A stretch of 64,000 bases of DNA from Caryophanales bacterium UBA7278 (GTDB lineage Bacteria > Bacillota_I > Bacilli_A > RFN20 > CAG-826), in NCBI GenBank assembly GCA_002472275.1, contig DKRQ01000029.1:10667-74666 (forward strand), written 5' to 3'. Below are positions 43,413 to 50,383 of the stretch, piece after piece. The notes under the pieces were generated by a model that searched no databases, was not told the origin of the DNA, and saw nothing but the letters and a program-made list of their open reading frames with translations. Each line of letters starts with the position of its first letter. Within the stretch, counting starts at the first letter, position 1. The translations under genes were made by a program, and so were the position numbers.

Positions 43413-44387
43413 TTACGCGGCGGTGAGCTGGCGAGTGTAGAACTTCAAAGCAGTGGTGACAGCGTCGAGAGTGGCGGCATCAACGACGTTGGTTTCATCG
43501 GTTCCCTCGAACCAAGCCACAAAGGTGTATGAAAGAGTGGCATCGCTATTGGGGGTGGCAGTACCGAATTTACCGAGGCAGTAAACTTCAGAGCAATCGG
43601 CAAGGCCGGTGTGACCTTCCTCAATCTTATACGTATTGGCAGTTTTCATGGCTGAAGTCATAAGAACGTTAGCGCCATAAGAGGCCGTGCTGGTAGTGCT
43701 GTTGACATAAGTAGAGGAGTCAACGAAGGGGGCCCAAACACGGGTTTGAGTAGCACTGCCCGTGCCAGTAGCAGCGCCACCAACGATGGCTAGGCGGAAA
43801 GCTTTGTAGGTGTTTTTGGCATTATCACCACGTTCGGCACTATTAAATGTCGCGTTACTACCGGTGGTTTTATCAAGGTTGAAATAGAGCCCGCACGGAG
43901 TGGTGTTTTGGGGGAAGGTGTAGGTAAAGGTAACCTTGAAGCTAACGGCCCAATAGATATCACTGTCGTTGGGATCGGTGGTTTGATAGTGGCCAGCAAT
44001 CCAACTATTGTTGTAGGTGGCAATCGCAGCTGCGTCTGCGTTTTGGGCGGGTTCTAGGCCATCAACTCTAAGAGTGAACTTATCGTCGACGTCGTGGGTG
44101 CCAGAATAAACCTTCTTTGCAGAGTGATCGAAAGAACCATGGGTGAGTTGGACATTCTTGGCCGTGTCGAGTTTGATTTGTTTCGAGTCGCTGGGATCAA
44201 TCATGGTGCCGTGATCAGGGGTAATGGCGGCAGTGAGGTTACCATCGAGCTTGGTAATGGCAAAACTGGAAGTTTTCATATCCCAGGAAGAGCTGGAAGA
44301 GAACCAAGCGACGGTTCCGCCGACAGAGCCGGCAGCGGCGAGGACGAGGACGCCAAGAGCGGGGGCGATTAGAAGTGATTTTTTCAT
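43413..44387 (-). CDS. SipW-dependent-type secreted protein, 324 aa (major subunit candidate)
   Basis: Start at 44387 is set by AAGGAGAAAA (44391-44400), and the typical signal begins there (MKKSLLIAPALGVLVLAAAG, then VGGTVAWFSSSSS). The mature part is Thr/Ser/Ala-rich, low in Cys, rich in aromatic residues, and lacks an anchor, as in TasA/camelysin fibre proteins. The C terminus is VTTALKFYTRQLTAA. It has its own promoter and a long leader with a strong hairpin, and is separated from the c-di-GMP riboswitch units, so it could be produced in larger amounts. I infer a major fibre or matrix subunit; the name TasA is not claimed. Confidence 0.78.
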   Translation of the reverse strand: MKKSLLIAPALGVLVLAAAGSVGGTVAWFSSSSSWDMKTSSFAITKLDGNLTAAITPDHGTMIDPSDSKQIKLDTAKNVQLTHGSFDHSAKKVYSGTHDVDDKFTLRVDGLEPAQNADAAAIATYNNSWIAGHYQTTDPNDSDIYWAVSFKVTFTYTFPQNTTPCGLYFNLDKTTGSNATFNSAERGDNAKNTYKAFRLAIVGGAATGTGSATQTRVWAPFVDSSTYVNSTTSTASYGANVLMTSAMKTANTYKIEEGHTGLADCSEVYCLGKFGTATPNSDATLSYTFVAWFEGTDETNVVDAATLDAVTTALKFYTRQLTAA

Positions 44388-44427
44388 TGTTTTTCTCCTT
44401 GAGTTTAAGGTCCTATAAGCACAAAAG

Positions 44428-44450
44428 CCATTCAACGGACCGTTAAATGG
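44428..44450 (-). promoter_or_regulatory. Stable hairpin in the leader of the 43413-44387 gene
   Basis: On the minus strand CCATTTAACGG pairs with CCGTTGAATGG around a one-base loop (one wobble), then CTTTTG. It lies 41 nt upstream of the start and could be an attenuator, an mRNA stabiliser or a leaky terminator. Confidence 0.5.
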
Positions 44451-44523
44451 ATGACAGGGATTATCGCAACTTTTACGTTTTCGAGGGCTTGGGACTTCTC
44501 TCGGAATCGCTTGGTTGCGCTTA

Positions 44524-44553
44524 AATATTGGGCATTTTTTGCGGGTAAGTCAA
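44524..44553 (-). promoter_or_regulatory. Promoter of the 43413-44387 gene
   Basis: On the minus strand TTGACT (44548-44553) and AATATT (44524-44529) with an 18-bp spacer, about 130 nt before the start codon, giving a long leader. Confidence 0.55.
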
Positions 44554-44584
44554 GAAATAGAAGAAAGCGGAAAAACTATTGATA

Positions 44585-45670
44585 TTAGATGCTGAGGCGG
44601 TTTTTGCCGTTCCTCTTGCTCTCGTATAGTTTCGCATCCGCGTGTTCGATGCATTGGAAAACGTCTTCGGTGGAGGAGGCTTTGCCGACGTATCCGCCTA
44701 AGGAGACGCTCACGTGGTTACCGGGGACGCCTTCCACGTATAGCTCATGGATTTCCTTGAGGATGTTCTCGCCCATGGCCTTGAGGGATTCGTTCGTCGC
44801 CCCGGTTTGTAGGATGACGAACTCGTCGCCGCCATAACGGAGCAAGACCTCGGGGTTTTGGTTGGACAATACGGTCGCGACGGTTTTGATCGCGATGTTA
44901 CCCGAGGCGTGGCCCATTTGGTCGTTGATCTTCTTTAAGAAGTCCAGGTCGACGAAAAGGACGCCTAGGTCGATTTCCTTGTTGCCTTCCTCGAAATGGA
45001 GGGATTTGACCCATTGGACCATATACATGCGGTTATGGATACCCGTAAGGGAATCGCGGGTCGCTAGTTCCTCAAACCTCTTCGCGGAGTTGCCTTGGAT
45101 CTCCGAGATGTCCGCGGAGGCGATCGAGGACATGGCCCCGATCACGATGGCCACGACGAAGACCGCGAGGAAATTGAACCTCGTGGGTTGGTCGATGAGG
45201 GGATTGGATCCCCCAAAGGCGGGCGTATAGAAGTAGATGATGGATTCGACTAAGACGGCTAAGCCCGTGAGGACACCGGGAATGAAATCGGTGAAGAGGA
45301 TGACCACGAGGCAGCCTAGGGGCACCCAGTAGAGGGAGTGGAGCGCGAATTGACTGGAGGCCAATAATCCCGCAGCGGAAGCGATGGTCAGCGCCCCGAC
45401 GGCGATCCAGAAGTAGAGGCGGAGCCCAAATAGGTGCAATTTGCCGCCCAGGAGGAACACGAGCCAAAGCATCAGGAACGAGACGCCGCCAAGGCAATAG
45501 AAGGTGATGGCGAGTTCGCTCGCACCCCTAAGTTGGTTTAGGACCGCCCCATAGATAGTGGTGAAGCAAAGCAAAACGAAGACGATGGAAAGGCAAGTTC
45601 TGCGGCGGTGATTGACCTCGGCGAGGTAGTTGCCTAGTTTTTCCCTGATGTTCGATAGGAGTTTCGGCAT
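44585..45670 (-). CDS. Membrane diguanylate cyclase (intact GGDEF)
   Basis: 361 residues. Six membrane helices in residues 25-190, then a GGDEF domain with RYGGDEFVIL at about 284-293, the substrate/metal motif FVDLDFLKKIND, and the DSLTGIHNR start. It should make c-di-GMP from two GTP. No RxxD inhibitory I-site precedes the GGDEF motif (the segment reads NQNPEVLL), so product inhibition may be weak. It lies at the edge of the SipW island in the same orientation, outside the riboswitch operons, and would supply the signal that the riboswitches read. The short upstream region (45671-45829) has no clear regulatory motif. Confidence 0.92.
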   Translation of the reverse strand: MPKLLSNIREKLGNYLAEVNHRRRTCLSIVFVLLCFTTIYGAVLNQLRGASELAITFYCLGGVSFLMLWLVFLLGGKLHLFGLRLYFWIAVGALTIASAAGLLASSQFALHSLYWVPLGCLVVILFTDFIPGVLTGLAVLVESIIYFYTPAFGGSNPLIDQPTRFNFLAVFVVAIVIGAMSSIASADISEIQGNSAKRFEELATRDSLTGIHNRMYMVQWVKSLHFEEGNKEIDLGVLFVDLDFLKKINDQMGHASGNIAIKTVATVLSNQNPEVLLRYGGDEFVILQTGATNESLKAMGENILKEIHELYVEGVPGNHVSVSLGGYVGKASSTEDVFQCIEHADAKLYESKRNGKNRLSI

Positions 45671-45829
45671 GGCTTTACGTTGATAACGGGTCTTAAGTTT
45701 GCATTAGTGTATCACTAGTTGAGAAATTTCGCACAAGCCTATTGCGCAAGCGCGGAAAGTCTTAATTGACCAAAAGAGGGTTGATTTATGTTGCCCTTAA
45801 AAGGGAGGATGGGCAAAATATATGGGCTT

Positions 45830-45907
45830 CGGGATGTAGCGAAGCTTGGTTATCGCGTCTGCTTTGGGAGCAGAAGACCATCGGTTCGAATCCGATCATC
45901 CCGACCA
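45830..45907 (+). tRNA. tRNA-Pro (anticodon TGG), CCA encoded
   Basis: Acceptor CGGGATG (45830-45836) pairs with CATCCCG (45897-45903), discriminator A, encoded CCA. The anticodon stem TCTGC/GCAGA closes loop TTTGGGA, anticodon TGG. The T arm carries GGTTCGAATCC. Confidence 0.96.
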
Positions 45908-45920
45908 TAATGAAACATTA

Positions 45921-45950
45921 GGTTTGATACTGGTTATCAAGCCTTTTTTA
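45921..45950 (+). terminator. Intrinsic terminator after tRNA-Pro
   Basis: Stem GGTTTGATA/TATCAAGCC (one G-T pair) with TTTTTTATT. Confidence 0.8.
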
Positions 45951-46019
45951 TTCAATGATTTCAAATTGTAAGAAAAGTAAGATATACTATGAAACGTAAG
46001 AAAATAGGAGTGAATCGTA

Positions 46020-46223
46020 ATGAAAGACATAAAAGAAGATAGGTTTATCGTAAGCGTCAAAGTGGGACCTAAGTTTCAAATAACGATACCTGCCGCAGCC
46101 AGGAAACTATTCGATATCCAAGAAGGGGATACCTTAATGGTGATGGGGGACAAAGAGAAAGGAATCGCGTTAGTCAAAGACGATGTGTTCTATCAGTTGA
46201 TGGGAGGCGCGCTAAAAAAATGA
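46020..46223 (+). CDS. AbrB/MazE/SpoVT-type DNA-binding regulator
   Basis: 67 residues with the swapped-hairpin AbrB fold. The core reads VGPKFQITIPAAARKLFDI then QEGDTLMVMGD, the classic SpoVT-AbrB DNA-binding pattern. It is first in a three-gene unit with an ABC-2 exporter (4-bp overlap with the ATPase gene), an arrangement typical of a regulator controlling its own transporter. GTAAGAAAA occurs twice in the leader (45968 and 45996 region) and may be its binding site. Base composition is lower in GC than the surrounding chromosome, suggesting acquisition by transfer. Confidence 0.88.
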   Translation: MKDIKEDRFIVSVKVGPKFQITIPAAARKLFDIQEGDTLMVMGDKEKGIALVKDDVFYQLMGGALKK

Positions 46224-46954
46224 CGACGGCAATAAAAATTGAAGGCCTTACGAAGCGGTACAAAGACGTCACCGCGGTCGAAGGGTTAAACCTAGAAATA
46301 TCTGAGGGGGAATTGTTTTCCTTGCTCGGGGTGAATGGGGCGGGGAAAACAACAACGATAAAAATGCTTTCCACGCTTGTGAAACCGACAAGCGGAGATG
46401 CCACTATTTTTGGCTATTCGGTACTCCGAGATGAAGAAAAGGTAAAAGAGATCATCGATATTTCCATGCAAGAGACTGCGATCGCAAGGAAACTGACGGT
46501 TGAAGAGAACATTGAATTCTATGGCAGATTATCCGGGCAAGATAAAGCCGAACTCAATGAAGTGAAAAAATTCATTTACGAAGCGTTTGGATTCGAAAAA
46601 ATAGCCAAAAAGCAAGCCTCGAAATTATCCGGTGGTTGGCAAAGAAAACTATCGATTGCCTTGGCGTTGATTTCCAAACCTAAAATTCTATTTTTAGACG
46701 AACCAACATTGGGGCTTGATGTAATAGCCAGAAGAGAATTATGGAAGACCATAAACGAACTAAAAGGCAAGATGACCATAATTCTAACCACCCACTATAT
46801 GGAGGAAGCGGAAGCGTTGGCCGATAGAATTGGCATAATGAAGGACGGAAGGCTGCTGTTTGTCGGGACGAAAGAAGAGCTTTTCGGGAAAACAGGCAAA
46901 ACGAATGTTGAGGATTCGTTTATTGAAATAGTTTCCGGAGGCGAATCGTTATGA
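46220..46954 (+). CDS. ABC-2 exporter ATP-binding protein
   Basis: 244 residues. Walker A GVNGAGKTTT, signature LSGGWQRK, Walker B ILFLDEP, H-loop in TTHYMEEAEAL. Belongs to the DrrA/CcmA-like group of ATPases that pair with separate ABC-2 permeases. It is the second gene of the AbrB cassette and overlaps the permease gene by 4 bp. Substrate unknown; drug or peptide export and self-immunity to a bacteriocin are common roles for this family. Confidence 0.92.
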   Translation: MTTAIKIEGLTKRYKDVTAVEGLNLEISEGELFSLLGVNGAGKTTTIKMLSTLVKPTSGDATIFGYSVLRDEEKVKEIIDISMQETAIARKLTVEENIEFYGRLSGQDKAELNEVKKFIYEAFGFEKIAKKQASKLSGGWQRKLSIALALISKPKILFLDEPTLGLDVIARRELWKTINELKGKMTIILTTHYMEEAEALADRIGIMKDGRLLFVGTKEELFGKTGKTNVEDSFIEIVSGGESL

Positions 46955-47703
46955 AGGAATCGTTATCTAGAATCATCATTCTGACAAAAAGGGATTTCAA
47001 AGAAATCTTAAGGGATCCGCTATCGCTGATATTCACCATAGGGATGCCTTTGCTTTTGGAGATATTGTTCTATTTCATATTCCATGGATTGACGTCCCAA
47101 TTCGAGATGAGATACTTGGCTCCGGGAATAGTTGTGTTCGCCCAAAGTTTCATATCGCTGTTTGTTGGACTATTAATCGCCATAGATAGATCAACATCCT
47201 TTTTGACGAGGCTATATGTGTCAAAAGCGAGGTCGTATGAATTCATCTTTTCATACGCCCTGTCCATGATTCCCATCATATTTGTCCAATCTCTATTATT
47301 CTTCTTGGTTGGAGGACTAATAGATCCTTCGATTTTTAGTATCAACATGGTGTTTGCCATGCTTATAAGCTTGGTTACGTCTCTTCTTTTTATCGCCTTG
47401 GGAATTTTGCTTGGCTCTTTATGCAACGAAAAAGCAATCGGTGGCATTTCCTCGATTGTCATCGCCGGTCAATCCGTCCTATCGGGCATGTGGTTTCCGA
47501 CAGAAGGATTAAACGAAGGAATGATAACGTTCATGAATGTGTTGCCGTTTAGAAACGCGACACAGCTTGTCCAAAATACCATGAACGGAATAAATGATGT
47601 ATATAAGGATTTTTTAATTCCATTAAGTATCGTTCTAGCATATGCAATAGCATCATTCGTTCTGGCAATAGTGGCTTTCAAAAGAAAAATGAAATCAAAC
47701 TAA
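46951..47703 (+). CDS. ABC-2 type exporter permease
   Basis: 250 residues with six membrane helices, beginning with a cytoplasmic re-entrant helix (RIIILTKRDFKEILRDP). The stretch between helices 4 and 5 reads ALGILLGSLCNEKAIGG, typical of ABC-2 permeases. Completes the AbrB/ATPase/permease cassette, closed by a terminator at 47722. Its codons are AT-richer than those of the island genes. Confidence 0.9.
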   Translation: MKESLSRIIILTKRDFKEILRDPLSLIFTIGMPLLLEILFYFIFHGLTSQFEMRYLAPGIVVFAQSFISLFVGLLIAIDRSTSFLTRLYVSKARSYEFIFSYALSMIPIIFVQSLLFFLVGGLIDPSIFSINMVFAMLISLVTSLLFIALGILLGSLCNEKAIGGISSIVIAGQSVLSGMWFPTEGLNEGMITFMNVLPFRNATQLVQNTMNGINDVYKDFLIPLSIVLAYAIASFVLAIVAFKRKMKSN

Positions 47704-47721
47704 ACATTACCAAATGAAGTC

Positions 47722-47744
47722 ATCCATCGGGGATGGATTTTTTT
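47722..47744 (+). terminator. Terminator of the AbrB/ABC cassette
   Basis: Stem ATCCATC/GATGGAT with a GGG loop and a run of seven T. Confidence 0.88.
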
Positions 47745-47782
47745 GCTCTTATAAGGTGTCTAGGTGTCCGAACTTTTAAAGG

Positions 47783-47820
47783 GTGTCAGAAACTGTATTA
47801 AATGTTATGTTTCTAGACAC
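47783..47820. repeat. Imperfect inverted repeat
   Basis: GTGTCAGAAAC and GTTTCTAGACAC face each other across 15 bases. It could be a stem-loop or remains of insertion sequence ends; GGTGTC also occurs just upstream (47757-47769). Confidence 0.35.
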
Positions 47821-47831
47821 ATTGCTAATAG

Positions 47832-47862
47832 GTTCCTGATACAAGCGCGTCAGGAACTTTTT
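47832..47862 (+). terminator. Orphan intrinsic terminator
   Basis: Perfect 8-bp stem GTTCCTGA/TCAGGAAC followed by TTTTT. No intact gene directly precedes it, so it probably belonged to a lost gene. Confidence 0.6.
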
Positions 47863-47986
47863 AGTTAAAACTGCCGATGCCATAACAGTTATTGCTAGTC
47901 CTTTCCTATCGCTTGTCATTTGATTAACTGAAAATTGCCGATAATCCAGTCTCTACAGGCTTTGGCTCGCACATGGTAAACCCCAT

Positions 47987-48078
47987 TCACGCACAGATGA
48001 GGTCACTCACACACGCTTTGCTCCAATCACGCACAGATGAGGTCACTCACACACGCTTTGCTCCAATCACACACAGGA
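47987..48078. repeat. Tandem 40-bp repeat (two full units and a partial third)
   Basis: Two identical 40-bp units start at 47987 and 48027 (TCACGCACAGATGAGG...), followed by a diverging third start at 48067. Only two full units are present with no spacer, so this is not a CRISPR array. Confidence 0.85.
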
Positions 48079-48151
48079 GAGTCTCATTCGAAAACGCATA
48101 GGCATCCAGACGAGAAACAAGGCGTCCGCGAAAATCGCAACAGCCTAATTT

Positions 48152-48197
48152 ATTGGTGACATTATTGGTGACACGATTGGTGACATTATTGGTGACA
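48152..48197 (+). promoter_or_regulatory. Four 12-bp iterated motifs (ATTGGTGACA) before the AlbA_2 gene
   Basis: Copies start at 48152, 48164, 48176 and 48188, exactly 12 bp apart and so on nearly the same face of the helix. They end about 35 bp before the start codon. The same ten bases, reverse-complemented, occur four times inside the gene that follows (49333-49375). Probable operator array. Confidence 0.6.
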
Positions 48198-48232
48198 AAT
48201 GGTAGTATTAAGATACGTTTGGAGGCTGAATC

Positions 48233-49567
48233 ATGAACCTTGGAAGAGAATCGGAGTACCTAGAATTTAAAGAGACCACGAACGAACTCGACAATGCTAT
48301 CGAGGATATCTCCGCGATTTTAAATAAGCACGGCAGGGGAATCCTTTATTTCGGCGTAAGAAATAATGGCGACGTGCGGGGGTTCGATATCGGCGAGAGC
48401 ACGCAACGTGATATCTCCCGGAAGATCTATGAGAAAATCAAACCGCAAATATTCCCGACGATTGAGGAAATACCGGAATTGCGGATCATCAAGGTAACTT
48501 TCGAAGGCAGCGACAAACCTTATTCTGCCGACGGGCGGTATTTCCTTCGCGTCTCTGATGAGAGTCGGGAGATGTCGCCCGAGGAATTATCCAGGATGAT
48601 CATGGAGACCAATCGCAAAGACTGGGAGAGGCAGCGTTCCGAAGCGACGATCGAAATGGTCGACGAGGCGTCTTTGAAGCGTTTCTTGGAACGCGCGATC
48701 GCATGCAAGAGACTCCCGCCCATGGAATACGACAAAATGGGCCTGCTTAAAAGACTCAAACTGCTTTCCGACGACGAACGTCATCTAAACAACGCCGGGC
48801 GAATCCTTTTTTCAATGGATGACCCAGTCGAGCTGAAGATGGCTGTTTTCGCGACGAACGAAAAAAGGACGTTCATCGATATCTCGCCCATGAAGGGGAA
48901 TGTCTTTACCTTAATTGAAGAAGCGGAGAAATACATTAAGAAGAACATGCATTGGAGGGTCGTCATCAACGGCTTCGATCGAGTGGATGTTCCGGAGATT
49001 CCCATCGATGCCTTGCGCGAGATCATCGTGAACAGCTTTGCCCACGCCAACTATGTCGGCTGGAGCAAGAACGAGATCGATATCTTCCCCAACCGGGTGT
49101 CCATCTATAACCCCGGCGCTTTCCCCGATGACCTGAATCCCGAGGACTTCGCCAAGCGGACCATCGCCTCGAGGTTAAGGAACAAATTGATTTGCGACGT
49201 CCTCTATAAATGCCGATACGTTGAGACCTGGGGTACCGGTTTAGCCAAGACATATTCGCTTTGCGACGAAGCGGGGATCCGCTGCGGATACGAGAAGGAG
49301 GGGGATGGTTTCTGGTTTATCTTCCATCGGAATGTCACCAATGATGTCACCAATGTCACCAATGATGTCACCAATTCCTTATCGGAGCTCGAGAAGATCG
49401 TCCTGCAGTCGATTACCGAAGAACCAACCATTTCGAAATACCGAATCGCCGAAAACGTCGGAAGAAGCCATCGGACCATTCAGAGGGTTTTGGATTCACT
49501 GAAAGGAAAAGGTCTCATTCGGAGAATCGGAGGAACGAAAGGCGGACACTGGGAGGTCATTGGATAG
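48233..49567 (+). CDS. AlbA_2 (Schlafen-like) ATP-binding regulator with winged helix
   Basis: 444 residues. N-terminal AlbA_2 domain (ESEYLEFKETTNELDNAI, GRGILYFGVRNNG), middle region with a GHKL-type ATPase-like segment (IPIDALREIIVNSFAHANYVG, GTGLAKTY), then an Asn-Val-Thr repeat stretch (NVTNDVTNVTNDVTN) and a C-terminal winged helix (SKYRIAENVGRSHRTIQRVLDSL). Such RecG-like proteins are common in gut bacteria and are thought to regulate transcription. The repeat stretch is encoded by the motif that is also iterated upstream. GGAGG lies just before the start. Likely autoregulated. Confidence 0.85.
   Translation: MNLGRESEYLEFKETTNELDNAIEDISAILNKHGRGILYFGVRNNGDVRGFDIGESTQRDISRKIYEKIKPQIFPTIEEIPELRIIKVTFEGSDKPYSADGRYFLRVSDESREMSPEELSRMIMETNRKDWERQRSEATIEMVDEASLKRFLERAIACKRLPPMEYDKMGLLKRLKLLSDDERHLNNAGRILFSMDDPVELKMAVFATNEKRTFIDISPMKGNVFTLIEEAEKYIKKNMHWRVVINGFDRVDVPEIPIDALREIIVNSFAHANYVGWSKNEIDIFPNRVSIYNPGAFPDDLNPEDFAKRTIASRLRNKLICDVLYKCRYVETWGTGLAKTYSLCDEAGIRCGYEKEGDGFWFIFHRNVTNDVTNVTNDVTNSLSELEKIVLQSITEEPTISKYRIAENVGRSHRTIQRVLDSLKGKGLIRRIGGTKGGHWEVIG
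49333..49375 (+). repeat. In-gene repeats TGTCACCAAT (four copies)
   Basis: Copies at 49333, 49345, 49354 and 49366 encode the NVTNDVTN stretch. They are reverse complements of the four upstream motifs at 48152-48197. Confidence 0.9.
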
Positions 49568-49924
49568 ATGGAACTATGGGACCTTTATGACCGCGGCAGG
49601 AAAAAGACCGGTCTAAGCCAGATTCGCGGTGAACCGATTCCGAAGGGCCATTACCACCTCGTCGTCCACGTCTGGATCAGGAACGGAAGCGGCGAGTACC
49701 TGATTTCCCAAAGAAGCCCTGACCGCGAGAAGGATCCCTTGAAATGGGAATGCGTGGGCGGTTCCGCCCTCATGGGTGAAGATAGCCTTTCCGCCGCCTC
49801 GCGGGAAGCGCAAGAGGAGGTGGGGCCGCCATCGTATTCCCGGACGAAAAAGCAAAAAGCGTATACGTTGGCAGGATTTTCATCGATAGCCTATACCATC
49901 GGAAAGGCTACGGAACGCGCCTAA
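49568..49924 (+). pseudogene. Truncated Nudix hydrolase, fused out of frame to GNAT remnant
   Basis: The first 85 or so residues are Nudix-like: an opening WDLYDRGRKKTGL, the strand HLVVHVWIRNG, and the Nudix box GGSALMGEDSLSAASREAQEEVG with both Glu pairs. After residue 85 the family pattern stops, and the remainder (PPSYSRTKK...) is a frame shadow of a GNAT acetyltransferase tail. The natural length of about 160-200 residues is thus lost, so the enzyme is probably dead. It starts immediately after the AlbA_2 stop with GGAGG upstream. Confidence 0.7.
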
Positions 49925-50088
49925 TGAAATGCATAGAAAAGATTTTCCCATGGGCCGCCGAGTTGAATCTGGATACTCCATGTTGGAACAAACGGACGAA
50001 CGCTTTTTACCAAGGGTTAGGCTATCGGCTCATAAAGACCGAGGGCGGGTTCAACTTTTACCAGAAAAAAGTGGGCCAAACGGTTTGA
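49831..50088 (+). pseudogene. C-terminal part of a GNAT acetyltransferase
   Basis: In another frame of the same strand, 85 codons read VYVGRIFIDSLYHRKGYG, the acetyl-CoA motif (R-K-G-Y-G-T), then KRTNAFYQGLGYRLIKTEGG, a typical GNAT end, before TGA at 50086-50088. There is no start codon or N-terminal half. The junction with the Nudix part lies near 49820-49830, so a deletion has joined two neighbouring genes. Confidence 0.7.
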
Positions 50089-50199
50089 AACGCAAATGCG
50101 GCCTCACCAATAGCGACATGGCTACAGCCCTTTAGGGAGGGGTTGTTTCCGGCTATAAATAGACTAATATTTTAGTGGGCCCGAAAGGTCCATCAATAC

Positions 50200-50226
50200 G
50201 GCGAGAGATAGTCTCGCCTTTCGTTT
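50200..50226 (+). terminator. Intrinsic terminator after the Nudix/GNAT remnant
   Basis: Stem GGCGAGA/TCTCGCC with loop GATAG, followed by TTTCGTTT. Confidence 0.75.
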
Positions 50227-50232
50227 ACGCCC

Positions 50233-50349
50233 ATGGAAAAGAGACTGCTGTCAGTGTTCGTCGGCGAATCCGGTGATGATGGCACCGGGAAAGAGGGTTC
50301 TTTTCCTAAAAACCTCGCAAATCGCGCTTATATGAGACGTGAAAATTGA
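50233..50349 (+). pseudogene. N-terminal fragment resembling a DUF3800 protein
   Basis: A 38-codon frame begins MEKRLLSVFVGESGDDG and ends soon after. The FVxESGD segment resembles the amino-terminal signature of DUF3800 proteins (normally VFVDESGD), with Gly in place of the first Asp. The rest of the family is absent, so it is a remnant at best. Confidence 0.4.
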
Positions 50350-50383
50350 TTTTATCTATTCGCAAAGGGGGTAGAATAGCGGC

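Larger units (their letters stand above)
47704..48232. other. 529-bp intergenic region rich in repeats
   Basis: No credible gene. It holds the cassette terminator, an imperfect inverted repeat (47783-47820), an orphan terminator (47832-47862), a 40-bp tandem repeat (47987-48078) and the four 12-bp repeats before the AlbA_2 gene (48152-48197). The content suggests remains of a deleted locus. Confidence 0.6.

Noticed and set aside
24199..44387. Sortase-type anchoring of the surface proteins
   Set aside because: No LPxTG-like motif or sortase gene found in the window.
47987..48078. Possible CRISPR array
   Set aside because: Two direct units with no spacers and no cas genes nearby; a simple tandem duplication.
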